Assembly: GCA_002840535.1 (NCBI GenBank)
Contig: PHBH01000035.1
Span: forward strand, 1-64,000
DNA from: Deltaproteobacteria bacterium HGW-Deltaproteobacteria-15
GTDB taxonomy: Bacteria > Desulfobacterota > DSM-4660 > Desulfatiglandales > HGW-15
Direction of reading: 5' to 3'
DNA: 64,000 nucleotides
Part shown: one piece after another, positions 19,216 to 27,212 of the stretch
How positions within the stretch are numbered: position 1 is the first letter of the stretch
How the letters are laid out: each line of letters begins with the position of its first letter
Notes under the pieces: model-generated
Databases searched by the model: none
What the model was told of the DNA's origin: nothing
The model's input: the letters and a program-made list of their open reading frames with translations, nothing else
Translations under genes and position numbers: made by a program

Positions 19216-19992
19216 ATGGCATTTGAAAAAGAAATGCAGATCCTGGTCGAAGCGGAAAAGAAACGAGTGCCGGTGGGACCCATATCGGATGTGGTCCCGG
19301 GCGGTCTCAGCCTTGACGATGCTCACCGAATCTGTGAGAGAAACATCGAGAAACGTATCCAGGCAGGTGAGAAACTTGCCGGCTTCAAGATCGGTTTTAC
19401 GAATCTTGCGGTTCGGGAGAAGATGGGTCTGCCTGACTCCACTTACGGCTATCTCCTGGATCCCATGCTGCTCAAGAACGGTGTCAAACTCTCCATGAAT
19501 GAGCTCATCGCACCAAAGATCGAGTGCGAAATCTGCTTCAAGCTCAAGGGCCCGCTCAAGGGAAAAGGATTGAGCGTAGAGCAGGTGGTTCAGGCAACAG
19601 AGGGTGTGTGCGCATCTTTTGAGATCTGTGATGCCCGAATCAAGGATTGGAAATGTCCGTATAACGACTTTTTCGCAGACAACGGCTTTTCCGCACGCGT
19701 GGTCCTCTCCGGAAACTGGAACTCCCCAAAGGATTTCGATTTTCTGAACGAGAAAGTGGTCCTCACCCAGTCCGGAAAAGAGCTGGCACAGGGGACGGGG
19801 GGGCTTGCCATGGGGCACCCGGCAAAAGCGGTATCCTGGCTGGCCGGCAAGCTGGCGGACAGGGGCAAGGGTCTTGAAGCAGGGCAGATCGTGATGACCG
19901 GAACCCTGACCCCAATCCTCCCGATTGAAAAGGGAACGACCTATACCGCGAGTTTTTCCACACTTGGTAAAGTCACGGCGACGTTCGAATAA
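19216..19992 (+). CDS. 2-keto-4-pentenoate hydratase / 2-oxo-3-hexenedioate decarboxylase family protein
   Basis: This 258-residue FAH-fold protein matches the MhpD/DmpH group: LAGFKIGFTNLAVREKMG (about 55-72) with the conserved lysine, KIECEICFKLKGPL (about 96-109) with the metal-binding E-x-E pair, and GNWNSPKDFDF later. These enzymes add water to, or decarboxylate, dienoate intermediates of meta-cleavage pathways using Mg2+ or Mn2+. No ring-cleavage enzyme is adjacent, so the substrate may be another 2-keto acid delivered with the aid of the upstream binding protein. A clear AAAGGAG ribosome site is present. Confidence 0.8.
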   Translation: MAFEKEMQILVEAEKKRVPVGPISDVVPGGLSLDDAHRICERNIEKRIQAGEKLAGFKIGFTNLAVREKMGLPDSTYGYLLDPMLLKNGVKLSMNELIAPKIECEICFKLKGPLKGKGLSVEQVVQATEGVCASFEICDARIKDWKCPYNDFFADNGFSARVVLSGNWNSPKDFDFLNEKVVLTQSGKELAQGTGGLAMGHPAKAVSWLAGKLADRGKGLEAGQIVMTGTLTPILPIEKGTTYTASFSTLGKVTATFE

Positions 19993-20317
19993 CGCATAGC
20001 GCATAGGAGCAAAGCGCATAGGGCAGAGCGCAGCGAAACCCATCGATTCGGGGTGATCGGTCCAACACCATTACCACCTCTATCATGTCGCCGGATCTGC
20101 AAAAACAAAGAGCGCGTGAGAAATACACCTCACGCGCTCTTCCTGTTCTTCTATACCTGCCGGTCGATGGTTTTCCCCCGGCTAAAAGCCTGCCGGGGTC
20201 TACCCATCCTACGCGGCTCGTCGGCTTTCCATCGGCCCCGAACGTGCCGAGGGGTTCCCCTTGTTTCTTACGCTATGCGCTATGGCTCTATGCGCCATGC
20301 GCTTTTCGCAATGCGCT
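19993..20317. repeat. Repeat-rich intergenic region
   Basis: There is no gene here. The left part carries iterated GCGCATAG-type octamers leading into a half-copy of the GTAGGATGGGT family (GCGCAGCGAAACCCATCG near 20028-20045). The right part carries CTACCCATCCTACG (20204-20217) and a second set of CTATGCGC octamers (about 20268-20330), inverted relative to the first. The arrangement is a large imperfect inverted repeat around the terminator at 20108-20141. Confidence 0.5.
20108..20141 (-). terminator. Rho-independent terminator
   Basis: A perfect 13-bp stem (AAGAGCGCGTGAG / CTCACGCGCTCTT) with an 8-nt loop. On the minus strand it is followed by TTGTTTTTGC, so it best serves the transketolase-like gene ending at 20318. 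It may also stop + strand transcription from the hydratase-like gene. Confidence 0.7.
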
Positions 20318-22663
20318 TTACCCCAGATACTCCACAATTGCCTTGAACTGGCTCTCCCCATCCAGCCTGGCCTCCTCGAGCACCATATGCGCCTGACCGC
20401 TCCCAAGAAAATGACCGTCACGGAAGGGGTGGAGCGTCATCTTTCGGCCCCGTTCGGAACGGATCCACCTGTACATGGTAGGAAGCGTAAACCCGGTGAT
20501 GCCCAGCGCCTCGTCGCCCAGCCTGGCCGGGAAAATTCGTTCCCTTTCCGATTCAGGAAGCATATCGAAAAGCTCGGCGCTTGACACATAATAGACGTCG
20601 AGGTTGATTCCTTTTTGCTTCAACAGAGGCAGGGTCTTCTCTACAAATGCGTAGGCCACTTCGCTGCCCTGCAGCACCAGCGTGCCGTCTTTGCGCCCTT
20701 CGGCCGGTTTCAGGAGATACACGCCCGTGGCCGATTCGCTTGCGGGCGTTATTCCGAGCCCGTTTCGATCCAGTATCTTTTCACTCGGACGGGTTACGAA
20801 GGGGGCGATGACAGCGGGCCTCTTCGCCAGGGCAGCGGAGACCAGAGGCCACATCTCCTGCGGATCCCATGGCGTCAGGGTGATCATGGTCCCGCGGGGG
20901 AAATTCTCCTGCAGGAGCTGGAGCGGTTGCGGGTCGGCATGTGTCGGGCCGTCCTCGCCGGTTTTCACCCCTGCATGGGCGCAAACCACGAACATCGTTC
21001 TGTAAGGCTGTGGTGAGAGCGACTGGCGCGCCTGATTGCCGATCGCGTGCAAGCGGGCCGCTATGTGGCTCAACGGCGCTATGAAAGCCCCATAGGATGA
21101 TCCCACACCGATATGGTGGCCGAACGTGGCCATGCCGGAGAAGATGCCGGACATTGCGTCCTCGCAAATACCGCCTATGGAGAGGGTTCGTGCGCCGGGA
21201 TTAGAAGCACTGTTGAAGTATCCGGAGGGGAATCCTTTTGCCCCGGTGTTCACGCTCGTGGAGCCGAGCAGATCGGCTGCCGCGATCATGATAGCTCCTT
21301 TGCCGACCTTGTTGTAGTATTCGAGCACTCGCCCCAGCTCACCTCTGAGTGTCGTCGATGTGTTCGATTTGAGCTGGAGAGTCTCCGGGATCGTGGCCCT
21401 CTCCTTTTCTGCAGCGGCATAGATAGCGTTCACGTCCGGCGCATCTTCCCGGGGGCGGCGCTGTTTTCGCTCCAGCCGTTCGCGCGACTGTACCAGTCTC
21501 TCCACAAAGGTTTTCACCAGGTCCTGTCGTTTCTCGATCACCTCGCGAAGGGCCGTAATGGCCTCCCAATAACACTCCTCCAGAACATCGCTCTCCTTCC
21601 CCGATTTGCAGCGCTGCTCCGCTTCGCACCTGGGCATCTTCATCCTGGATTTCCTGACCAGAGGTCCCAGCGCATCGAAGAAGCCGCTGCTGCAAAGTCC
21701 GTGGCCCGCCCCGTGCGATCCCTTGCCTTCGATGCCGTACTTCCAACCCTTGGTGGTGCGATACACGATGGCGGTGGGCTGGCTGTTTTCCATTCGAGCG
21801 GCCCTCTGCTGGGCCGCCAGGATCTGCTGGAAATCCATGCCCTGGTCCACATAGATGACGTTCCAGTCATGCATGTAGGCGAGCTCCATGGGGTTCCATT
21901 GGACATAGTCCCCGGGAGTATCGCCGTTTCGGCATACCTGGTTGGAATCGATGGAGGCCTGGTTCCAGTCCACATGCATTACGGCGTTCTTGAGAGACGC
22001 GGTCCCGGCCGCTGCCAGGGCCTCGGACACGCGTCCGGGCGTGAGCCCGCCTTCTCCTTCGGAGATGTGAACAACGGGCGCGTTTGCAGCCCCGTAATAA
22101 TCCAGCGCCCCATATGCCAGCCCCAGGGAGCTGGCGACCCCCACCCCCGAAGCCCCGGTCGAAAGGCGGACAAAAGGGGTAGCCGGGGTAGGATGGCCGT
22201 CCAGGGGCTTCGAATGGAATTTCACGAAAAAAGGAGTCTTCGTCACCGGGTTTCGCCTGAATCCCAGGAGGTCCTCCATGCGAAACTGCATGGCCTCTTT
22301 TCGGGGCAGGAGCTCGGGCGCCCCGATGCGGACGAACTCGTTTCGCAGGGCCCACATGGCGTAGAGGCCGAGAGCCTTGTGGCCTGCGGCAAAGGAAATC
22401 AGATCCGCTTCGGGCCGATCCGGATCCGAGACATCATAATCCATGGAATGAAAAAGGAGCCCGGAAAGGAAGCGGCCTGAAGAAATTGAGCCGCCCGGAT
22501 GCCCCGATGTAGGCACATAGTTGAACATCATTGTGCAGAGGGATCGATAAATCAGATCGAATTCCTCAAAGAAGCGCAGTTCACTTTTCGAGAGCGGTTT
22601 TTCTTTCCCCCTCATCTCTTTCCGTATGTCAATGTAAATTCCTCTCCTCGGGCCGAATTTCAT
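20318..22663 (-). CDS. Transketolase-like thiamine-diphosphate enzyme
   Basis: The start is the ATG at 22663 (MKFGPRRGIY), with AAAGGAGTGGACAG before it; the frame runs 26 codons further up without a better site. The 781-residue protein has the transketolase layout: an N-terminal TPP domain (TSGHPGGSISSG, about 55-66), a central pyrimidine-binding domain and a C-terminal domain. The usual GDG...N cofactor motif reads SEGEGGLTPG...DWNQASIDSNQ, so the first Asp of GDG is Glu here and metal binding may be altered. It ends a unit with glycolate/lactate oxidase and Gcl-like genes, so it may act on C2/C3 units rather than in the pentose phosphate pathway. Confidence 0.75.
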   Translation of the reverse strand: MKFGPRRGIYIDIRKEMRGKEKPLSKSELRFFEEFDLIYRSLCTMMFNYVPTSGHPGGSISSGRFLSGLLFHSMDYDVSDPDRPEADLISFAAGHKALGLYAMWALRNEFVRIGAPELLPRKEAMQFRMEDLLGFRRNPVTKTPFFVKFHSKPLDGHPTPATPFVRLSTGASGVGVASSLGLAYGALDYYGAANAPVVHISEGEGGLTPGRVSEALAAAGTASLKNAVMHVDWNQASIDSNQVCRNGDTPGDYVQWNPMELAYMHDWNVIYVDQGMDFQQILAAQQRAARMENSQPTAIVYRTTKGWKYGIEGKGSHGAGHGLCSSGFFDALGPLVRKSRMKMPRCEAEQRCKSGKESDVLEECYWEAITALREVIEKRQDLVKTFVERLVQSRERLERKQRRPREDAPDVNAIYAAAEKERATIPETLQLKSNTSTTLRGELGRVLEYYNKVGKGAIMIAAADLLGSTSVNTGAKGFPSGYFNSASNPGARTLSIGGICEDAMSGIFSGMATFGHHIGVGSSYGAFIAPLSHIAARLHAIGNQARQSLSPQPYRTMFVVCAHAGVKTGEDGPTHADPQPLQLLQENFPRGTMITLTPWDPQEMWPLVSAALAKRPAVIAPFVTRPSEKILDRNGLGITPASESATGVYLLKPAEGRKDGTLVLQGSEVAYAFVEKTLPLLKQKGINLDVYYVSSAELFDMLPESERERIFPARLGDEALGITGFTLPTMYRWIRSERGRKMTLHPFRDGHFLGSGQAHMVLEEARLDGESQFKAIVEYLG

Positions 22664-22784
22664 CTGTCCACTCCTTTCCCTTTTGTTTTCCCGCAGATCC
22701 TTAGATCCCGTGAGATCCCGTGCGATGTTTCGCGGGTCCATAGATTCTGTGTGTTATCTCGCGGGGAGACGCTGAGGCTGACTT

Positions 22785-23930
22785 CTATTCGATCGCCTCG
22801 AACACAAGCTCCGTCAGATCCTTCACCACCAGATTCTGTTTTTCCCGCCGGGCTCGCGTGGCAATGGTCCTCAGACACTGCTGGCACGAGGAAACGACCA
22901 TGTCGGCCTTGGTATCCGCGATTTCCTGGAGCTTCATCCGGGCGACCATGGCGGACAGCTCCGGGTTGACCATCTCCACATTCCCTCCGCCTCCGCAGCA
23001 CATGGAAAGCATCTGGTTATGCGCCAGTTCCACCAGCTTGAGACCGGGAATCGCCTTCAGCACCTGCCGGGGCTCTTGAAACACTCCGCTGTTCCTGCCC
23101 AGGTCGCAGGGATCATGATAGGTCACGGTCACTTTCATTTCCTTTGGTTTGATGAGACCGTCCTGTACCATCCGGTGAAGCATCTGGGAAGAATGATAGA
23201 GTTCCACCCCGGGCAACTGGTAAAGGCTCTTCCATGTGTGGTAGCAGGAAGGGCACGTGAAAACCACCGACTTGGCCCCGACCTCTTCCACCTTTTTGAT
23301 ATTGTGCTCCATGAGCCCCTTCATTTTATCCGGCATTCCCGTGCCGATCAGGGGAAACCCGCAGCACCACTCCTCCCCGCCCAGCACAGTGAAGTCGACA
23401 CCTGCCTTTCTCAGGATGCGGGCCATGTTGACCGGAATCTTCTGGGCCATTGGGAAGAAAGAGGCCACACATCCCACGAAGAAGATGACATCGGCCCTTT
23501 CCTTCTCCAGTGCGCCTTCAGGCATATCTCCCATCATCTCCTGCCATTCGGCACGTTCCTGGTTATCGTCATCGGAGATGTTGTGTTTCTCTTCAAGAAA
23601 ACGGACCACCCGATCGGCGATCTTCGGATAGAGGCCCTCTCCAACCAGGCACTCCCGATCGCGGAACACAAGGTCTTTGGTCTTGACCTTTGGAAAACAG
23701 GCGGCGGTGCACGCCCCGCACCCAAGGCACGAGAAGATCGACTTCTCGATCTCAGGGCTCCACTCCAGTCGGCCCTCGATCACAGCCCTGGTGATGGCAT
23801 TCCGTCCGCGCGGGGCGGATGACTCCTTGCCTTCGGCCAGATAGACCGGACAATTGGGAAGGCAAAAGCCGCATTTATTGCATTTCGCGACTTCGTCATA
23901 GGACATTCTGCGAAGCTGTGCGAGATTCAT
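22785..23930 (-). CDS. GlcF-like iron-sulfur subunit of a glycolate/lactate-type oxidase
   Basis: This 381-residue protein has two 4Fe-4S cluster motifs at the N-terminus (CNKCGFCLPNCPVY, about 18-31, and CLGCGACTAACFPK, about 68-81). Two CCG domains follow, with EEWCCGFPL near 185 and MCCGGGGNVE near 312. This is the domain order of GlcF and the heterodisulfide-reductase-like subunits that pass electrons from a flavin subunit to the quinone pool or a soluble carrier. The two flavoprotein genes lie directly upstream in the same unit. Confidence 0.85.
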   Translation of the reverse strand: MNLAQLRRMSYDEVAKCNKCGFCLPNCPVYLAEGKESSAPRGRNAITRAVIEGRLEWSPEIEKSIFSCLGCGACTAACFPKVKTKDLVFRDRECLVGEGLYPKIADRVVRFLEEKHNISDDDNQERAEWQEMMGDMPEGALEKERADVIFFVGCVASFFPMAQKIPVNMARILRKAGVDFTVLGGEEWCCGFPLIGTGMPDKMKGLMEHNIKKVEEVGAKSVVFTCPSCYHTWKSLYQLPGVELYHSSQMLHRMVQDGLIKPKEMKVTVTYHDPCDLGRNSGVFQEPRQVLKAIPGLKLVELAHNQMLSMCCGGGGNVEMVNPELSAMVARMKLQEIADTKADMVVSSCQQCLRTIATRARREKQNLVVKDLTELVFEAIE

Positions 23931-23936
23931 ATGGGG

Positions 23937-24085
23937 ACCTCATTTTTCATTGATCATTGGTCATTGGTCATTTTTCAAGTGTTCAGGGGTTCGGTGTTCA
24001 GCGTTCAGGAAAGCCAAGTCTGTACACAACCCTGAACACTGAACTCCGAACACCGAACACTGAACACTGAAAACACTTGATGTTA
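23937..24085. repeat. Degenerate GTTCAG/TGTTCGG repeats in an operon spacer
   Basis: The spacer between the GlcF-like and GlcE-like genes contains iterated ATTGGTCATT followed by GTGTTCAG-type units, then the same units inverted (CTGAACACTGAAC...CCGAACACCGAACACTGAACACTG). TCAAGTGTT at one end pairs with AACACTTGA at the other, forming a large imperfect hairpin of about 105 bp. Confidence 0.55.
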
Positions 24086-24087
24086 AG

Positions 24088-25524
24088 CTAGATGAACCGC
24101 CCCGGACTCATCAGGCCCGAAGGATCGATTTCCTCCCGGATCCTCTTCATCAGGATCAGGTCCGCGCCCATCTCCCCCCACACAGGAAGGGACTTCTTCA
24201 GATCGGCGGGCGCCCTTAGCACGACCAGGTTTCCGCCAACCTTTTTGCACTCGGCTGTCAGCGATTGGACCGCGTCGTTCAGCGCAGCGCTCACGGCGGC
24301 CTGACGCGCACCAAGGGGGATGTTGATCAGAGTAATGCCGCACCCCGAATGGCAAAGAAGCGTGTGCTCCATTTCATTCCGGGAGAAGGCCAGCTCGGCG
24401 AACTCAAAAATCCTTCTCCACTCCGAAAGAGGATAATTGAGTTGAAGCGATACGAGTCCCCGATGCCGATCTGCCAAAATGGACTGGAGCTCGCCCAACT
24501 TGAGCCAGAGGAGCCGATGCTTGTCCTCCTGGATGTCGGCATACCCCTTTGACTTGAAGTGCCGAGCCATGGCGGGAAGCTCCGCGGCCATGCGTGCGAC
24601 CGCTTCCTTGCTTGCCTCCAGGGCGATAATGACAAAATAGGAGCCGGAACCGAGATCGACAGTCCCTCGAAGCTCGATGCCTTCCAAGGCGGCCCTGTCG
24701 GCTACCTCCAGGGCGGCGGGCAGGAGCTTGGTTCCCATCACTGCAGCGGCAAAACTGCCTGCGTCTGAAAACCGATCAAAGGCGAAAACCAGGGTCCCCA
24801 TGCTCTCAGGCAGCGGGAGAAGCCTGAGAGTCATCTCGCAAAGAATGCCGAGGGATCCCTGAGAACCGATCATCAGTTTGGAAACATCGTAGCCCGAGAC
24901 GTTCTTCACCGTCTTGCCTCCGGCACCCACGATATCGCCTTTGGGGGTCACAAACCGGATGCCGAGAACGAGATCTCTGGGCAGTCCATACAACAACCTC
25001 TTCGGGCCGCTGGAGTTGGTCGCCACAATGCCGCCGATGGTTGCCTTGTCACTGAACTGCGGATCGAGGGGCAGGAAGCAGCCGCTGTGTGAACGCTCGG
25101 AACAGATGAATTCACTCTTCTCGGTCGCGAGGCTCTCCAGGGGGAGATAGCAGCGGTCCTCCTGAGTGGCGAGTCTGGCCTGAATGTCCCTGAATCGAAC
25201 GCCTGCTTCCACTGTAATGGTCAGATTGGCCGTGTCCACGTCCAGCATATGGTTCATCCCTGCCGTACAGATCACCAGGTCGAGACGGTTCGGCTGGTTC
25301 CCCATGCTCATCTTGGTTCCACTGCCCCAGGGGACCACGGCAAGACCGGCGCGTCCGGCACATTGAACAATTTCAGATACCCTCTTCGTGTTTGTGGGGA
25401 ATGCCACGGCCTTTGGCGTGAGACCGTCCACAGCATAACGGGCGGTGACATCGGGATCCGTCTTCAGGCAGTCCCGTCCTGCGATACCGGCGAGTTCTTC
25501 GAGGATCTGGTTTACTTGCGCCAC
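24088..25524 (-). CDS. FAD-linked oxidase subunit (GlcD/GlcE-like)
   Basis: I choose the GTG at 25524 (MAQVNQILEEL), preceded by AAGGAG at the right distance; a TTG ten codons upstream opens the frame but has no ribosome site. The 478-residue protein has a PCMH FAD-binding domain with VVPWGSGTKMSMGN (about 66-79), NSSGPKRLLYGLPRD, and GGKTVKNVSGYDVSKLMIGS (about 185), where GxxVKNVxGYD is typical of GlcE-type subunits. The C-terminal FAD-oxidase domain is also present, so it is longer than E. coli GlcE (about 350). It forms a three-subunit module with its neighbours. Confidence 0.82.
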   Translation of the reverse strand: MAQVNQILEELAGIAGRDCLKTDPDVTARYAVDGLTPKAVAFPTNTKRVSEIVQCAGRAGLAVVPWGSGTKMSMGNQPNRLDLVICTAGMNHMLDVDTANLTITVEAGVRFRDIQARLATQEDRCYLPLESLATEKSEFICSERSHSGCFLPLDPQFSDKATIGGIVATNSSGPKRLLYGLPRDLVLGIRFVTPKGDIVGAGGKTVKNVSGYDVSKLMIGSQGSLGILCEMTLRLLPLPESMGTLVFAFDRFSDAGSFAAAVMGTKLLPAALEVADRAALEGIELRGTVDLGSGSYFVIIALEASKEAVARMAAELPAMARHFKSKGYADIQEDKHRLLWLKLGELQSILADRHRGLVSLQLNYPLSEWRRIFEFAELAFSRNEMEHTLLCHSGCGITLINIPLGARQAAVSAALNDAVQSLTAECKKVGGNLVVLRAPADLKKSLPVWGEMGADLILMKRIREEIDPSGLMSPGRFI

Positions 25525-25646
25525 TTTTCCGCTCCTTGTACTTTGAGTGTTCAATTACAGGAATCGACAGGATCCCCCGGCCTGAAACCTGTCGGGGTTC
25601 ACCCCTCCTGTGTGCTGATTACTCTGATTGATTCTTCTTTCTTTTT

Positions 25647-25682
25647 CATTCGACGTTCGACGTTGAATGTTCGATGTTCAAA
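25647..25682. repeat. CATTCGACGTTCGACGTTG-type intergenic repeat, copy 1
   Basis: The spacer (25555-25687) contains CATTCGACGTTCGACGTTG followed by AATGTTCGATGTTCAA, nearly the same string as at 27141-27182. The units are degenerate 7-11-mers built on TTCGA(C/T)GTT. Confidence 0.6.
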
Positions 25683-25687
25683 TTTGA

Positions 25688-27067
25688 TCAAGCCGGCGGC
25701 AATACCTTTCCGGGGTTCCACATATCCTGAGGATCAAAGGCCTTCTTGATCTGCCGCATGAAATCAATATCGCTTTCCGAGAAGACAAAGGACATCTCTT
25801 TGATCTTCTCCGTTCCGATCCCGTGTTCCCCGCTTATGGTCCCGCCTGCGTCCGCGCAGATTTTGAGGATCTCCGCGCCGGCCTTGTGGACCTTTGCGAG
25901 CTCTTCCTTGTTTCTTTCATCGAAGAGTATCAGAGGGTGGAGGTTTCCATCCCCGGCATGAAATACGTTTCCTATGGGAAGGTCATACTTCTTCCCAACC
26001 GCGATGACCTTATCGAGCACCTCGGGCAGTTTTGTCCTGGGAACCGTTCCGTCACAGACAAGGTAACTGGGTCTCAGTCGCGCCACGGCCCCAAAGGCTC
26101 CTTTGCGGCCGGCCCAGAGCTCCGCCCGCTCGGCCTCGCTTTTGGCCAGACGAACTTCACGCACCTTGTGCCGTTTGCAGATATCCATGATCTTTCCTGC
26201 CTGTCTTTCCATGCCGTCCAGCATGCCGTCCAGCTCGATGATCAGCACCGCCGCTGCGTCCAATGGATATCCTGCATGCACCGAATCCTCCACAGCCTTG
26301 AGCACCAGGTTGTCCATCATCTCCAGGGTCGCGGGAACGATTCCTTCCGCAATGATGGCGGAGACCGTGTTGCTCGCATCCTCGATCGAATCATAGATCG
26401 CCAGCATGGTCTTGACTGCTTCAGGGGCCGGTATGAGTTTGAGGATCATCTTCGTCACAATGCCCAGGGTTCCCTCGCTCCCCACCAGGATTCCCGTGAG
26501 ATCGTAACCCGGGTTGTCCTGGGATTTGCCGCCGGTCTGGATGACGTTCCCGTCGTAGAGAACCAGCTCCGCTCCGAGGATGTGATTCGTGGTCACCCCG
26601 TATTTGAGGCAGTGGGGGCCTCCGGAATTCTCCCCGAAGTTCCCGCCGAGGGTTGAGACCTTCTGGCTGGCCGGATCCGGCGCATAGACCATTCCCTGCT
26701 TCAGCAGCAGGGTTTGAAGGTCCAGAGTGATCACGCCGGGTTCCACGGTGACGGTCCGGTTCGGGATATCGATTTCCAGGATCCGGTTCATCCGCGAGAA
26801 ATGAATCACCACCCCGCCCTTCACAGGGATGGTCCCGCCGCTCAGGTTTGTCCCCGAGCCTCTTGCGATAACGGGAGCTTTCTCCTTATATGCAAGCGCG
26901 ACCACCCCGGCCACCTCCTCCGTTGAGTCGGGGAGAACCACCACGTCCGGTTTTCCTTTCTCAAGAGAAGCGTCATACCCGTAAAGGGTCAGGTCCATTT
27001 CGGAGTGGAGAACATATTCCGGACCCACAATGGCTTTCAGCCGGTCAATGAAAGTCTGCTTTTCCAT
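25688..27067 (-). CDS. glcD: GlcD-like FAD-linked 2-hydroxyacid dehydrogenase subunit
   Basis: The ATG at 27067 (MEKQTFIDRLK) has AAGGAG upstream. The 459-residue protein shows the FAD-binding motif ARGSGTNLSGG (about 70-80), the GENSGGPHCLKYGVT loop, and the C-terminal FAD-oxidase domain ending GEHGIGTEK...MRQIKKAFDPQDMWNPGK, which is the standard GlcD/D-lactate dehydrogenase ending. It oxidises glycolate, D-lactate or a related 2-hydroxy acid, passing electrons to the FeS subunit encoded two genes downstream. The LarA and Gcl-like neighbours fit either lactate or glycolate as substrate. Confidence 0.85.
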   Translation of the reverse strand: MEKQTFIDRLKAIVGPEYVLHSEMDLTLYGYDASLEKGKPDVVVLPDSTEEVAGVVALAYKEKAPVIARGSGTNLSGGTIPVKGGVVIHFSRMNRILEIDIPNRTVTVEPGVITLDLQTLLLKQGMVYAPDPASQKVSTLGGNFGENSGGPHCLKYGVTTNHILGAELVLYDGNVIQTGGKSQDNPGYDLTGILVGSEGTLGIVTKMILKLIPAPEAVKTMLAIYDSIEDASNTVSAIIAEGIVPATLEMMDNLVLKAVEDSVHAGYPLDAAAVLIIELDGMLDGMERQAGKIMDICKRHKVREVRLAKSEAERAELWAGRKGAFGAVARLRPSYLVCDGTVPRTKLPEVLDKVIAVGKKYDLPIGNVFHAGDGNLHPLILFDERNKEELAKVHKAGAEILKICADAGGTISGEHGIGTEKIKEMSFVFSESDIDFMRQIKKAFDPQDMWNPGKVLPPA

Positions 27068-27104
27068 GTATGCTCCTTGCAAGCGGAGGCTCTGGCCGTC
27101 GGCC

Positions 27105-27182
27105 GGCGTTCAGAGGTTCAGGATTCAGGGTTCCGGTTTTCATTCGACGTTGGACGTTCGATGTTCGATGTTCAACGTTCGT
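27105..27182. repeat. CATTCGACGTTGGACGTTCG-type intergenic repeat, copy 2
   Basis: The spacer between the glcD-like and larA genes carries GTTCAGAGGTTCAGGATTCAGG and then CATTCGACGTTGGACGTTCG followed by ATGTTCGATGTTCAACGTTC. It is the same family as 25647-25682, and its first half resembles the repeats at 23976-24075. Confidence 0.6.
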
Positions 27183-27212
27183 CTATTGGTCTCCGCCGCT
27201 CACCTTTATGCG

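Noticed and set aside
21113-22480. 455-aa + strand frame opposite the transketolase-like gene
   Set aside because: It has shadow composition and no motif, while the minus strand encodes a full transketolase layout with a good ribosome site.
23937-24085. GTTCAG/TGTTCGG repeats checked as CRISPR or iterons
   Set aside because: Units are degenerate, 7-9 bp, without fixed spacing or unique spacers, and form an inverted arrangement in an operon spacer.
25823-26656. 277-aa + strand frame opposite the glcD-like gene
   Set aside because: It is a shadow of a gene with strong FAD-oxidase motifs.
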